Source: Shewanella denitrificans OS217
Lineage (GTDB): Bacteria; Pseudomonadota; Gammaproteobacteria; Enterobacterales; Shewanellaceae
Reading direction: 5' to 3'
Assembly (NCBI RefSeq): GCF_000013765.1
Contig: NC_007954.1
Location: forward strand, 2,914,001-2,978,000
DNA: 64,000 nucleotides
How positions within the stretch are numbered: position 1 is the stretch's first letter; every line of letters starts with the position of its first letter. The notes beneath the pieces are model-generated. The model did not search any database and had not been told where the DNA came from. It was given only the letters and a program-made list of their open reading frames with translations. Both the position numbers and the translations under genes were made by a program. Of this stretch, positions 34,811 through 43,683 are shown piece after piece.

Positions 34811-37330
34811 TTAGCGACCACAGGCAGCAATAACCTTAGTATCTGTCACAACTATGGTTGGTGCTCCCATGCCTGCTGACTGAGCAAAACCTGCTACCTG
34901 CTTCTGCATTTCTTTGGTAGCCTCAAACGCCATGCCATCTGTGGCAGAGCTTTCTTTGGGGTCCACTATTGAGCTGTGATGCCCTTTAGCGAAACGCACC
35001 GCACCTGAACCCTGAGTTGTTGAAGCAACACAGCCTAGATCTAATGAGCGGATAAAAGGCTCAGTGCCTGATAGCGGGAAACCTGCAACTGAATTAGGTA
35101 GGGTTTGATCAGGCTTATTGTCCGCGCCATCACCGACCACTTCAATCAAATGAACCGGTAAACCTAATGCCGCTAACTTAGCGCCATGGTTAACTGGGTC
35201 AACTGAGTCGACTGCTGTTTGAATCGCTAAGGCAAAGCCTGGGATAAAGCCTGCGTACACGGCTTGCACAAGGGCTGTATACTCAGGTGTACCTTCGAGA
35301 TAACCTTCTATGTTTTTCTCAGCCACTAGTGCAATAAAGGTCGGATCCTTAGTCACGTTAGTAAATAACACTGGCGCAAAGCTTGCTGAACCTGCAAATG
35401 AACCCGCTAAGCCGCCAGTTGGCGCCACTAAAGACGCGGCATTTACCGCAAATGGATTGCCTAAATCAGCACCTGTTGTAGGATCTTTAAGCCCCGTACT
35501 GGCGTAAGTTGATAAGGTTGAACCGACTATGCCGCCAAGACTTAAGCCTTGAACACTGATTTTAGACACATCAAACACTTGTGGCTGACTCGCGGCTGCA
35601 AGTTGTTGTGCCATCCCGGTAAGTAATAGCCGCAAGCTTAAGTGATCAAGGGTTGCCTGACGGAAGTTATCACGCACCATCAATGAGCTAGCAATATTGA
35701 TAAAATCTAAGATAGTGCCTTTGTTAAAGGCATCAGGTTTACCGACAACTTTGCCGTAATCCTCTAGCGTTGCAGTAACTTCATAGATACCATCACTATT
35801 AGCGTCAAACGAACGCTCACCGTGCAGTGGCATATCCATAGCGATAGTGGCAATACCCGCTGCCGCATACGTTCCGGCATAAGACAATGCCATTTCTTTG
35901 CCGCCGCCTAGACCATGTAAAGCCATGGTTGTAGGCCAACCATTGGTGGGCGGCACGAAGGTTTTACCTTCTCCCGCTAAAAAGGCCGCTAATTTAGGGC
36001 CGTTTGGCAGGGTAATTTGCAGCTTAATATTTTCATAACCCTTGATTGCAGGTATAGGGTTAAATTTGGTTAAATGCTTGGTCTTATCCGCAGCAGTACC
36101 GTCATTTAAGGTGAACGTTTTACCGACAAGTAGGGCTGGGTTAGTTTGCGCCGCAGCCGGGTCGACACCTTGGGCTATGGCTTGAGTAGCAAAATGTGCC
36201 GTGCTCATGGTTCCTGTTTGCACTGCCAATAACACTGAAAGCGGGCTATCACCTTGAGCTGACCAGCGGCTATTATTTAAGCGCTTTCGTTTTTCTTCAA
36301 CTGAATTATTATCTAGCACACAGGATGCTGAAGAGCAATTACCATAGATAGGCACACGAATGGTGGCGGTATACAAGTCCGCCATATTAGCCATCACATA
36401 GCTTCTGTCAGTGGAGGGCGTCATCCCACGCGCTTGGGCAACGGTTATCCCCATAGGGGTCGGCGTCTGCACGAAAGAAGGCTTATAAGGCGCGCTGGAC
36501 GCCATTAATAACTTAGTTGTCTCATACACATCGGCAACCGATTGCGTCGTAAACAGCCCTGAGTAAGTAATTTCACTGGCATCAACACCATGCTCGGCGG
36601 CCATGCCCTTTTCATAACTGTTCACTAAAGTTTGCAGTAAACGTTGACTGGGTGTTGCTAAGAAATTGGTTTCCATATCCAGCTTCAACAAGTTGTAAGT
36701 GGCTGACGCTTCGATGGCGCGATTCTTAGAATCTTGAATAAGCTTAGTGGTGGCGTAAATATAGGATTGTTTAGCCTTTAATGGCTTAAGTGGAATAATA
36801 GCGATTTTGCTGCCTGAACCCACAGAAATAAAATCAACCCCGTATTCAAGCTCTGCACCCACTTTACAGGCAGACACTGACGTTGCTGCTTTACATTCAG
36901 GATCGCCAGACAACACACCACCCACTGTGGCTTCAAATAAACGTACCGCACCCGCTTGGGCCACGGAAGCTTCATCCAGTGTTAGCTCTGTACCATCATG
37001 ATCTTTAGCTAATTTAATATCAATAGAGATAGGTGATGTGGTAGACCAGCCATCCAGAGCACCCAACGCAATCTTAGGATTAACATAGTCGCCACCCGCT
37101 TCTACATTATTTGGCATATTGATGGTGCCATCACTGGTGCCGCTGAAGAGCAGATCATTAGGTAATGGTAATATTCGTTTCGCCGGGTCAGTGTTGCCCG
37201 GATCGAAATCAATGTACGAAACTGGGATTAACGGCACTGCCTTTTCAATTAATTCGTTTGTGCTATCTTCGCCACAGCCTGTGAGTCCAAGAGCAGATGC
37301 AATTGCAACACCCAAAATGAGTCTTTTCAT
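34811..37330 (-). CDS. extracellular lipase/lysophospholipase lipoprotein, VolA/Pla-1/cef family
   Basis: From the ATG at 37330 (preceded by GGGGA), the 839-residue product starts MKRLILGVAIASALGLTGCG, a lipoprotein signal with lipobox LTGC. An N-terminal beta-rich domain precedes an alpha/beta-hydrolase core. There the nucleophile elbow GLSLGG lies near residue 595 and a conserved His appears in KGHHSSIVDP near the C-terminus. VolA-type proteins are surface-exposed and release fatty acids from lysophospholipids; that function is inferred. A frame from 37438 would place 36 extra residues before the signal and is unlikely. Confidence 0.85.
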   Translation of the reverse strand: MKRLILGVAIASALGLTGCGEDSTNELIEKAVPLIPVSYIDFDPGNTDPAKRILPLPNDLLFSGTSDGTINMPNNVEAGGDYVNPKIALGALDGWSTTSPISIDIKLAKDHDGTELTLDEASVAQAGAVRLFEATVGGVLSGDPECKAATSVSACKVGAELEYGVDFISVGSGSKIAIIPLKPLKAKQSYIYATTKLIQDSKNRAIEASATYNLLKLDMETNFLATPSQRLLQTLVNSYEKGMAAEHGVDASEITYSGLFTTQSVADVYETTKLLMASSAPYKPSFVQTPTPMGITVAQARGMTPSTDRSYVMANMADLYTATIRVPIYGNCSSASCVLDNNSVEEKRKRLNNSRWSAQGDSPLSVLLAVQTGTMSTAHFATQAIAQGVDPAAAQTNPALLVGKTFTLNDGTAADKTKHLTKFNPIPAIKGYENIKLQITLPNGPKLAAFLAGEGKTFVPPTNGWPTTMALHGLGGGKEMALSYAGTYAAAGIATIAMDMPLHGERSFDANSDGIYEVTATLEDYGKVVGKPDAFNKGTILDFINIASSLMVRDNFRQATLDHLSLRLLLTGMAQQLAAASQPQVFDVSKISVQGLSLGGIVGSTLSTYASTGLKDPTTGADLGNPFAVNAASLVAPTGGLAGSFAGSASFAPVLFTNVTKDPTFIALVAEKNIEGYLEGTPEYTALVQAVYAGFIPGFALAIQTAVDSVDPVNHGAKLAALGLPVHLIEVVGDGADNKPDQTLPNSVAGFPLSGTEPFIRSLDLGCVASTTQGSGAVRFAKGHHSSIVDPKESSATDGMAFEATKEMQKQVAGFAQSAGMGAPTIVVTDTKVIAACGR

Positions 37331-37589
37331 CTTTTTTCCCCAAATCTTGTTGTAATAATTTGTTTTCCCCAAAAAAATGGTCACAATAGTCCAAACATAT
37401 GACCATAAGGACTTATTTCTGTCCTTAACTCGTCTCAAGTTAACGTAAAATTATTGAGTTAGCTACAAATTTGTTACCTCAAAGTGGCTGGCTAGTTAAC
37501 AATTATCAGTCAATTGTTTAAAACAATCGTTTACTTTAAGTGCGACTCTTGATTTGGCGGGCTTTGGCGCCCAGAGGAAGTATTCAATC

Positions 37590-38327
37590 ATGTTGGATTA
37601 TCGAGCTGGAAAAGATTTACTCATTAACAAAACGATCTTAGTGACAGGTGCTGGCGATGGCATAGGTAAAGCCGCTGCAATAGAATTTGCAAAATTTGGC
37701 GCGACCGTCATTTTGCTCGGCAAGACAGTCAAAAAACTTGAAAATGTCTACGACATTATTGTCAATGCTGGCTACCCTACTCCAGCCATAGTGCCACTGG
37801 ATCTAAAAGGTGCCACTGAGCAACATTACAAAGACATGGCAGACACCATAGCCGAGCAATTTGGTCATTTAGATGGCTTATTGCACAATGCCAGTCAGCT
37901 AGGGGCCTTAGGGCCTTTTGAACATATCGATTTAACTTCACTTGAAGATATCATGAAGGTGAATGTTACGGCTCAAGTGTTACTAACCAAAGCCTTGTTA
38001 CCTATCATGCGTAAAGCCCCCAGTGGCTCTATCATCTTTACCTCAAGCGGTGTTGGCCGCCAAGGAAAGGCCTACTGGGGACCCTATGCGTTTTCTAAAT
38101 TTGCCACCGAAGGCATGATGCAAGTGCTTGCCCATGAGTGTGATGGCACCAGCATCAGAGTGAACAGCATAAATCCAGGTGCAACTCGCACCGAAATGCG
38201 TGCTAAAGCCTACCCAGGTGAAGATCCTATGAGCCTTAAAGCGGCTGAAGACATAATGCCAACTTACTTATTCCTCATGGGTGAAGATTCAGTGAATACC
38301 AATGGTGCTCAGTTAAACGCCCAATAA
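37590..38327 (+). CDS. yciK: YciK-family short-chain dehydrogenase/reductase
   Basis: The 245-residue protein has the Rossmann signature TGAGDGIGKAAA, the NAS motif (HNASQLG), the catalytic Ser in IIFTSSGVG and Y-x-x-x-K as YAFSKFATEG. The C-terminal end matches YciK. The ATG at 37590 has AGAGGAAG upstream; an upstream frame of 12 codons lacks support. YciK is an NADP-linked oxidoreductase of unknown substrate. Confidence 0.9.
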   Translation: MLDYRAGKDLLINKTILVTGAGDGIGKAAAIEFAKFGATVILLGKTVKKLENVYDIIVNAGYPTPAIVPLDLKGATEQHYKDMADTIAEQFGHLDGLLHNASQLGALGPFEHIDLTSLEDIMKVNVTAQVLLTKALLPIMRKAPSGSIIFTSSGVGRQGKAYWGPYAFSKFATEGMMQVLAHECDGTSIRVNSINPGATRTEMRAKAYPGEDPMSLKAAEDIMPTYLFLMGEDSVNTNGAQLNAQ

Positions 38328-38382
38328 CATTTATCAAGGGATATCGCGTTTACCTGAGTGTTGAGTGCTAGTTTTAGGACAA

Positions 38383-38412
38383 AAAATAGGGAGCCAAGGC
38401 TCCCTATTTTTA
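38383..38412 (+). terminator. terminator after yciK
   Basis: The stem AAATAGGGAGCC/GGCTCCCTATTT is followed by a T-run, 56 bases after the yciK stop. A/T runs on both sides may allow it to serve the convergent comEA-like gene. Confidence 0.88.
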
Positions 38413-38466
38413 TTTTTAATGTAAAGATTATTATTTTCAACACGGTTTAGTGCCGCTTAGTATCAC

Positions 38467-38509
38467 TTTAGTACCGTTTTAGTACCGTTTTAGTACCGTT
38501 TTAGTACCG
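38467..38509. repeat. 11-bp tandem repeat (TTTTAGTACCG)
   Basis: Three perfect TTTTAGTACCG units and one TTTAGTACCG unit fill 38467-38509. Two degenerate units (TTTAGTGCCGC, TTAGTATCAC) lie to the left. The array ends three bases from the comEA-like stop codon. Confidence 0.92.
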
Positions 38510-38512
38510 CAA

Positions 38513-38926
38513 TTAAAAACTGACTTTATCTGCATTTTGTTCGATAAATTTCTCACCAATACCCGATACTTGAGTGAGTTCATCTAAACTATCAATTTTA
38601 CCGTTATGTTCACGGTATTCGATAATCGCTTTCGCCTTCGCTAAACCAATTCCTTTTAGCTGCTGTAATTCATCAAGATCGGCTCGATTTATATTAACTC
38701 TATAACTGTCCATCGCATCCGGTGATGCACTGTTTTTAGCCTTTTGAATTTCTGCTTTAACCGCCTTGTCATGATCAAGTTTCACTTTTTCGGGGTTAGC
38801 TTTAGGTGTTTTCATTTCAGGTTCTGTGGCATGAAGCGGGTTCAGCAGTAATAAAGCCAGTAGTAGCGTGCTGAGCAGTGTCATCAACTGACGTACTTTG
38901 GCTGTCATTCTTGATAAGAAGGTCAT
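38513..38926 (-). CDS. comEA: ComEA-family helix-hairpin-helix DNA-binding protein
   Basis: From the ATG at 38926 (AAGGAG upstream) the 137-residue protein has an N-terminal hydrophobic signal (LMTLLSTLLLALLLLNPLHA). A charged linker precedes a C-terminal pair of helix-hairpin-helix motifs: VNINRADLDELQQLKGIGLA and IDSLDELTQVSGIGEKFIEQ. ComEA proteins bind double-stranded DNA in the periplasm during uptake; short HhH proteins of this type are also annotated simply as DUF655/ComEA-like, so competence function is not proven. Confidence 0.85.
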   Translation of the reverse strand: MTFLSRMTAKVRQLMTLLSTLLLALLLLNPLHATEPEMKTPKANPEKVKLDHDKAVKAEIQKAKNSASPDAMDSYRVNINRADLDELQQLKGIGLAKAKAIIEYREHNGKIDSLDELTQVSGIGEKFIEQNADKVSF

Positions 38927-39105
38927 AATGTATCTCCTTGTGTCCAGTGAAGATCCAGCCTGTCTCCTGTTCCTTGGCTGAATGTTAACTAACTTGCACG
39001 CTAAGTTAAACGTACCTTGGTTAGACATTAACCTTAGTAAAAAACTCTCAGAGTACCAAATTAACTTAAGTTCAATAGGTCAGCTAAAATTGGCTCTTGC
39101 TCGTT

Positions 39106-40299
39106 TCACTTACTCTCTCGTTTTACCCCTTGAAGATTATCACGAGCATTTTTGCTTGGCACTTGCTGGGAAAAACTTGAAAGACTTACGTCTTTTAATT
39201 GACTTAACAGACTCTGATGCAGCTGACTCAATTTAGGTTTATTCCCTTGATTAAACACTAAGGGCCGACAAAGACTCATGGCTTGATAACCTAAACGTGC
39301 AGTTAATAGCCCGCCACCAAGACCTTGGGCAACCCGTGCGGATAACTTACCTGCCATTTCAAGGGATAACACTTGAGTGCCTAAATCAGTAATCAACTCT
39401 GCACTGCCCGCATAAATGATGTTAGCCACTATGCTGCGCAATAACTTAATCCGGCTCCAATAACCTAATTCAATGGCATAAATTCGGGCAATTTCGGTGA
39501 TCATTTTTTGATTACGCCATAAAATAATCGCCATATCCAAGGCCGCCAGCGGACTTGCCGCCAAGAGCAACGCCGCTTCGCCCGCATAACGACTGACCAA
39601 CTTTTTGGCTTCACTATCCCTTTGACTCAAGACTAAGGTATCAAACAACATGAGCTTTTCAGCATCATTATGTTCTGGGTTTATGTGGGATAAGTATCCA
39701 CGGCTAGCAGTGTCCTGCGGGTATCGACTCAAGAGTGGTTGAATAAATTTGTCCGCCTCACCAATTTGCATGCTTTGGGCTAAGCGCTTACCGGTTTCTT
39801 GGCTGCTAACCACTTGCCTAAGTTGTCCCAGTTTACGCCATTCACTGATAACACCTAGGCTTGCCACCATGATAACAACGACTAAGACTGTGGCATAAAA
39901 CCCAAATAACCAAGGGCTTTGCTCGAAGGCTTGCCAGAGTCCAAGGCCAGTTTCCATAACAACGAAGCTGGTCAATGCCAATAGCAAGATTTTCACTGGC
40001 CAAGTAAATTTACTGCGAGACTTAAGCTTAGTGACCGGTTCATCCCTCAGCTCCCCCACACCCGCTATTAACGCCTTTTCGTCAACTTCTGTTGCTGTGC
40101 TGGCGTCATGACTGGAGCGAAAATCTTTGCTATCGAAGGCTTGGCTGCCTTTAACTCGGTAAGATTTCATCTGACTAGACCCAGGTAAGTTTCGTTCGCT
40201 GGAAGTCAACTCAGCTTGAGCATCTTTAGTCTCATCAGAAGTTTGCTCATCGAAGACTCGCTGCTGTTTTAATTTATTATTCGAAGGTTTATCTAACAT
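39106..40299 (-). CDS. ycjF: inner-membrane protein YcjF (TIGR01620 family)
   Basis: The 397-residue product has a charged N-terminal third, then two membrane segments (WPVKILLLALTSFVVMETGL and WLFGFYATVLVVVIMVASLG). It ends with the conserved AASPLAALDMAIILWRN, ELGYWSRIKLLR and AQGLGGGLLTARLG blocks that match E. coli YcjF. It belongs to the phage-shock-linked pair ycjX-ycjF. I take the start at MLDKPSNNKL; a longer frame from 40359 lacks support. Function unknown beyond membrane-stress association. Confidence 0.88.
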   Translation of the reverse strand: MLDKPSNNKLKQQRVFDEQTSDETKDAQAELTSSERNLPGSSQMKSYRVKGSQAFDSKDFRSSHDASTATEVDEKALIAGVGELRDEPVTKLKSRSKFTWPVKILLLALTSFVVMETGLGLWQAFEQSPWLFGFYATVLVVVIMVASLGVISEWRKLGQLRQVVSSQETGKRLAQSMQIGEADKFIQPLLSRYPQDTASRGYLSHINPEHNDAEKLMLFDTLVLSQRDSEAKKLVSRYAGEAALLLAASPLAALDMAIILWRNQKMITEIARIYAIELGYWSRIKLLRSIVANIIYAGSAELITDLGTQVLSLEMAGKLSARVAQGLGGGLLTARLGYQAMSLCRPLVFNQGNKPKLSQLHQSLLSQLKDVSLSSFSQQVPSKNARDNLQGVKRESK

Positions 40300-40359
40300 A
40301 GTAGGGCCTGTTGAACTTTCAAGGTTGTTTTTGCAGCGAATTGTTGGCCAATGATACAA

Positions 40360-40565
40360 GGCAGAGGCTTTGCGGTGTAGTTATTCTACATAAAAAACCG
40401 ATAACGCAGTAGAAATGACCAACAAACGCTGCCCAAAGGGTTCGGCTAAAACTGTTTTACTCTTTGTTAAGAGAATTTTGCTTAGATTACTAGGCTGCAA
40501 TCCACTCGCCGCGATTAAAACGGTTTTATCTCGAACAAAATTCAACCGGCAAAGATCAACAGGCC
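40360..40565. repeat. non-coding insert between ycjX and ycjF, possible dispersed repeat
   Basis: About 206 bases separate ycjX from ycjF, although these genes are normally adjacent. The insert contains GTAG-TTATT-CTAC and later CGATTAAAACGGTTTTATCT; the open frame on the plus strand has no ribosome-binding site. It resembles the ~200-bp dispersed repeats I associate with Shewanella genomes, but there is no second copy in this window. Confidence 0.35.
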
Positions 40566-42014
40566 CTAGGTTAACTTATCGGCAAGCAAGAATTGCAGTA
40601 AATGATCGAGGCGAATATGTTCAAATTGCGGCCCACTGCCATGCCGGTGACTGCCGGAGCTATCTTTAGGTTGGAAAGACAAGAAATCAAAGCCTTGCTC
40701 ACGCCAAAAATCCGCATTGGGCAAATGATTAGGCACTTCGCCGGGAAAGACTGTCATCATTTTGCCTTGCGAGTTTCTGCCTTTAATCACTTCTTGGCTA
40801 CCTTCAGGCGTGTTGACCATGCCATGTTCAGTCACCTTGATGGCGCTGATGGCCATGGTTTCGACATCACAGCCTTCAAAACTGGCAAAATGTTGGCTTT
40901 GTCTAAGCATTTCAGTTAATAACTGCAACACATGACCTTGCTGATCTCGGGTAACACGGTCAACTTGGCTGGCGGCAAATAATAACTTATCAATACGGGG
41001 CGCAAACAAACGCTTGATAAGGCTCGACTGACCGAAATGAAAGCTCTCCATGATTTGATTAAGTGCATGGCTCATATCATTAAATTGACCGTGCCCATGA
41101 TTGAGTGCGTTTAAACAATCCACCAGCACTAATTGGCGATCAAAACTCGAAAAATAGTCCCGATAAAAGGGCTTCACGACTTTCGCCACGTATTCCCGAT
41201 AACGAGCCTTAAGCACCTGATAGTGACTATTATCGGCGCTACTTTCTAAGCGTTTATGATCCGCCTCATCCAGTTCAAGCAAAGGGAAGAAAGCCAGTAG
41301 AGGGGTTGATTCGAATTCACCGGGTAACAACATGCGGCCAGGCTGGGCTAAGTAATAGCCTTGAACCCGTACAAGGTCGACTAATAGCGCCTGATAACTG
41401 GCGGCGAGCTGTTTTAGTTGCTGCTCATCGGCAATCTTGTCCAGCGATAATGACTTAAGTTGCTGGGAAAATGCATCATAAAGGGGCGAGGTCTTAAAAC
41501 GCGCGGCTGTGGCTTTTTGAGATAAACACCAAGTGGCAAAGTCCATCCTCAGCATAGGTAAATCCAGTAACCATTCACCAGGGTAATCTATGATATCTAC
41601 ATACAAGGTCGCGGTATCGGTTAATTTGGCAACTAGGCCTTTCTCAGGGCGGTACTTGATTGCCAATCTAAGCTCGGTGATTTGCCGAGTGGAGGCAGGC
41701 CAGCTCACAGGGCTTGAGGTTAAAGCATCCATAGCGCCTTGATAATCAAAGCTTGCCACAGCCAAATCCGGCTGCATGGCACGCTTAACGCCTATCAAAC
41801 GCCCTTCTCTGGCAACTTGCCATAAGGGCAAAGGTGAAGGGCTCGTTTTAGCATCACAGTGGAGTAATTGATTCACTAGGCCTGTGATAAACGCCGTTTT
41901 CCCAGCGCCGCTCAGGCCAGTCACCGCCAAACGTACATGCCTGTCAGTGCTGCGAAGCACTAAGGATTGGGTTGCTTGATTAAGCTTATTCAATGAGCGT
42001 TCTATCAATCCCAA
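40566..42014 (-). CDS. ycjX: YcjX, DUF463 P-loop protein of the phage-shock regulon
   Basis: The 482-residue protein has a Walker A motif GLSGAGKTAFITGLVNQLL near residue 33, IDYPGEWLLDLPML as the Walker B/switch region, YPGE-like FPGEVPNHLP near the C-terminus and SFHFGQSSLIKRLFAPRIDK. All match E. coli YcjX, a GTP-binding protein linked to the phage-shock response. Start codons are TTG (42014 or 42008) with AAGGA upstream, a rare choice. It follows pspABC on the minus strand after a 171-base gap containing a weak hairpin. Confidence 0.92.
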   Translation of the reverse strand: MGLIERSLNKLNQATQSLVLRSTDRHVRLAVTGLSGAGKTAFITGLVNQLLHCDAKTSPSPLPLWQVAREGRLIGVKRAMQPDLAVASFDYQGAMDALTSSPVSWPASTRQITELRLAIKYRPEKGLVAKLTDTATLYVDIIDYPGEWLLDLPMLRMDFATWCLSQKATAARFKTSPLYDAFSQQLKSLSLDKIADEQQLKQLAASYQALLVDLVRVQGYYLAQPGRMLLPGEFESTPLLAFFPLLELDEADHKRLESSADNSHYQVLKARYREYVAKVVKPFYRDYFSSFDRQLVLVDCLNALNHGHGQFNDMSHALNQIMESFHFGQSSLIKRLFAPRIDKLLFAASQVDRVTRDQQGHVLQLLTEMLRQSQHFASFEGCDVETMAISAIKVTEHGMVNTPEGSQEVIKGRNSQGKMMTVFPGEVPNHLPNADFWREQGFDFLSFQPKDSSGSHRHGSGPQFEHIRLDHLLQFLLADKLT

Positions 42015-42156
42015 GTCGTTGGCTTCCTTATTCTAAAGCTAAATTGTGCGGCTAGATTGACTGAGTCTATTTATATACTCAGTAGAGCGGTTATGTCGAG
42101 GTGCTGTACCTATTCTGTGTGGGTGTGCACTATTACGGCTTATTTATCATAGCAAC

Positions 42157-42176
42157 AAGGGCGGTAAACCGCCCTT
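42157..42176 (-). terminator. hairpin after pspC
   Basis: The stem AAGGGCGG/CCGCCCTT with loop TAAA lies nine bases past pspC. It is followed by only a short T-poor stretch, so it may be a weak terminator or an attenuator before ycjX. Confidence 0.5.
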
Positions 42177-42185
42177 TGGATGATG

Positions 42186-42581
42186 CTACAGATTGTCTAT
42201 TTGCCTTTTCAGATCGAAATTATCTGAAGTGACGTGACGCTCAAGTTGCTGCAAGCGTATTTCAAGCTTAGTAAACTGGCGATTAACATCGAAGAGCGCT
42301 TGTTTTGCAGGCTCACCTGCTTGCCAGACTTTCTTCTTCACTTCGATATCTTTATGATCGAACTTATCATCTAAGCTTTTAGGCTTTTCATCTAAGATCA
42401 TCCAAAGGGCAATATAGATAACAAATACAAACCCTGTGCCGCCCAATAAAAATATCGATACCGCTAATACTCTTACCAACCAAGTCTCGAAATTAAAGTA
42501 TTCCGCGATACCCGCACAGACCCCAGCAATTTTACCCGCCTTGGCGTTACGGTATAAAGTACGGCCATTAGAGGTGTTCAT
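42186..42581 (-). CDS. pspC: phage shock protein C
   Basis: PspC is an inner-membrane activator that, with PspB, recruits PspA when the membrane is stressed. The 131-residue product has the PspC domain start LYRNAKAGKIAGVCAGIAEY, a membrane segment VLAVSIFLLGGTGFVFVIYI and a cytoplasmic helical tail. It overlaps pspB by 14 bases, as expected of a coupled operon. Confidence 0.95.
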   Translation of the reverse strand: MNTSNGRTLYRNAKAGKIAGVCAGIAEYFNFETWLVRVLAVSIFLLGGTGFVFVIYIALWMILDEKPKSLDDKFDHKDIEVKKKVWQAGEPAKQALFDVNRQFTKLEIRLQQLERHVTSDNFDLKRQIDNL

Positions 42582-42807
42582 GCTTTGCCCTCCATTCTGG
42601 TGATTGAGAATCTAATATTGCCTCCAGAGTCTCAATGCGACTGCCCATTTTCTCGGCTTTTCCTATGAGATCATTGAGCTGACTGAACTCTTCTTCGGTG
42701 AGCCCTTGGCTCACCTGCCGCTTGCTGCGGTAATGAAGTACCAGCCAAATGGGAGCAACAATGACCAAAAAGAGAATAATTGGTGCAATTAATATATCCA
42801 TGTCCAT
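42568..42807 (-). CDS. pspB: phage shock protein B
   Basis: The 79-residue product has one N-terminal membrane segment (IAPIILFLVIVAPIWLVLHY) and a C-terminal leucine-zipper-like helix ending LDSQSPEWRAK, the PspB pattern. GAGG lies upstream of the ATG. The gene lies between pspA and pspC. Confidence 0.95.
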   Translation of the reverse strand: MDMDILIAPIILFLVIVAPIWLVLHYRSKRQVSQGLTEEEFSQLNDLIGKAEKMGSRIETLEAILDSQSPEWRAKHEHL

Positions 42808-42823
42808 AACCTACCTCGAGTAA

Positions 42824-43507
42824 TTAGGCTTTTGTTTTCGGCTGAGCCTTAGCTTTTACCTTGGCCTTTAATGCTGCTAATTCGTCACTGACTGAGTCTT
42901 CTGCTGCTAAGGCGGCAAATTCATCCGCTAAGCTGTTTTTCTTACCCATATCATAAGATTCAACTTGCGCTTCAATGCCTTCTACGCGGCGTTCATACTG
43001 CTCAAACTTCATCATAGCGTCATCTATCTTGCTTGAATCTAACTGTTTTTTCACTTCTAAACGTGAGGTTGCAGTCTGCTTACGCATGATAATGGTCTTT
43101 TGACGTGCTCTTGCATCATTCAGTTTTTCTTGCAGTTGAGCAACTTCATCTTTCAAGCGCGTTATGTGCTCTTCAACAACTTGTAACTCAAGCTCCAAAG
43201 TACTCAGTAAGGTGCCTGTTTTTTGCTTTTCAATCAAGGCTGCTTTAGCTAAATCTTCCCTGTCTTTTGATAGGGCGAGTTCTGCTTTATCTTGCCAATC
43301 TTGTACTTGTTCCTGCACACGGGCAACGCGTCTTAATAGCTCTTTCTTTTCTGCTAAAACCTTGGCAGAGGTTGAACGGACTTCAACTAAGGTGTCCTCC
43401 ATCTCTTGGATGATAAGGCGCACCATTTTTTCAGGGTCTTCAGCTTTATCCAATAAAGCACTGATGTTGGAGTTAACTATGTCTGCAAAGCGAGAGAAAA
43501 TTCCCAT
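42824..43507 (-). CDS. pspA: phage shock protein A
   Basis: PspA is a peripheral membrane protein of the ESCRT-III/Vipp1 superfamily that binds stressed membranes and inhibits PspF. The 227-residue product starts MGIFSRFADIVNSNISALLD and is almost wholly coiled coil (for example QEMEDTLVEVRSTSAKVLAE), with a short Lys/Ala-rich tail. A sigma-54 promoter lies 39 bases upstream. It heads the operon pspABC. Confidence 0.96.
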   Translation of the reverse strand: MGIFSRFADIVNSNISALLDKAEDPEKMVRLIIQEMEDTLVEVRSTSAKVLAEKKELLRRVARVQEQVQDWQDKAELALSKDREDLAKAALIEKQKTGTLLSTLELELQVVEEHITRLKDEVAQLQEKLNDARARQKTIIMRKQTATSRLEVKKQLDSSKIDDAMMKFEQYERRVEGIEAQVESYDMGKKNSLADEFAALAAEDSVSDELAALKAKVKAKAQPKTKA

Positions 43508-43545
43508 AATTTGTTCCTCAATTGAACGTTAATGTCGAAGTTCAT

Positions 43546-43564
43546 AATACACATAGCGTGCCAA
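43546..43564 (-). promoter_or_regulatory. sigma-54 promoter of pspABC
   Basis: On the minus strand TTGGCACGCTATGTGTATT matches the -24/-12 consensus (TGGCAC-N5-TTGCA-like), lying 39 bases upstream of the pspA ATG. PspF, encoded divergently, would activate it from upstream sites. Confidence 0.85.
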
Positions 43565-43683
43565 CTTTTGATAAATGATATTTTTCATATAGTTAGATTA
43601 AATTTAAGTTTTTCTTTCTTTTTAAACCTCAGGCAACTATTATGATTTTCACCAATAATTAGCGTAAAAGACTAACCAATATC

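Noticed and set aside
38467..38509. CRISPR array
   Set aside because: The units are 11 bp with no spacers, and no cas gene is present.
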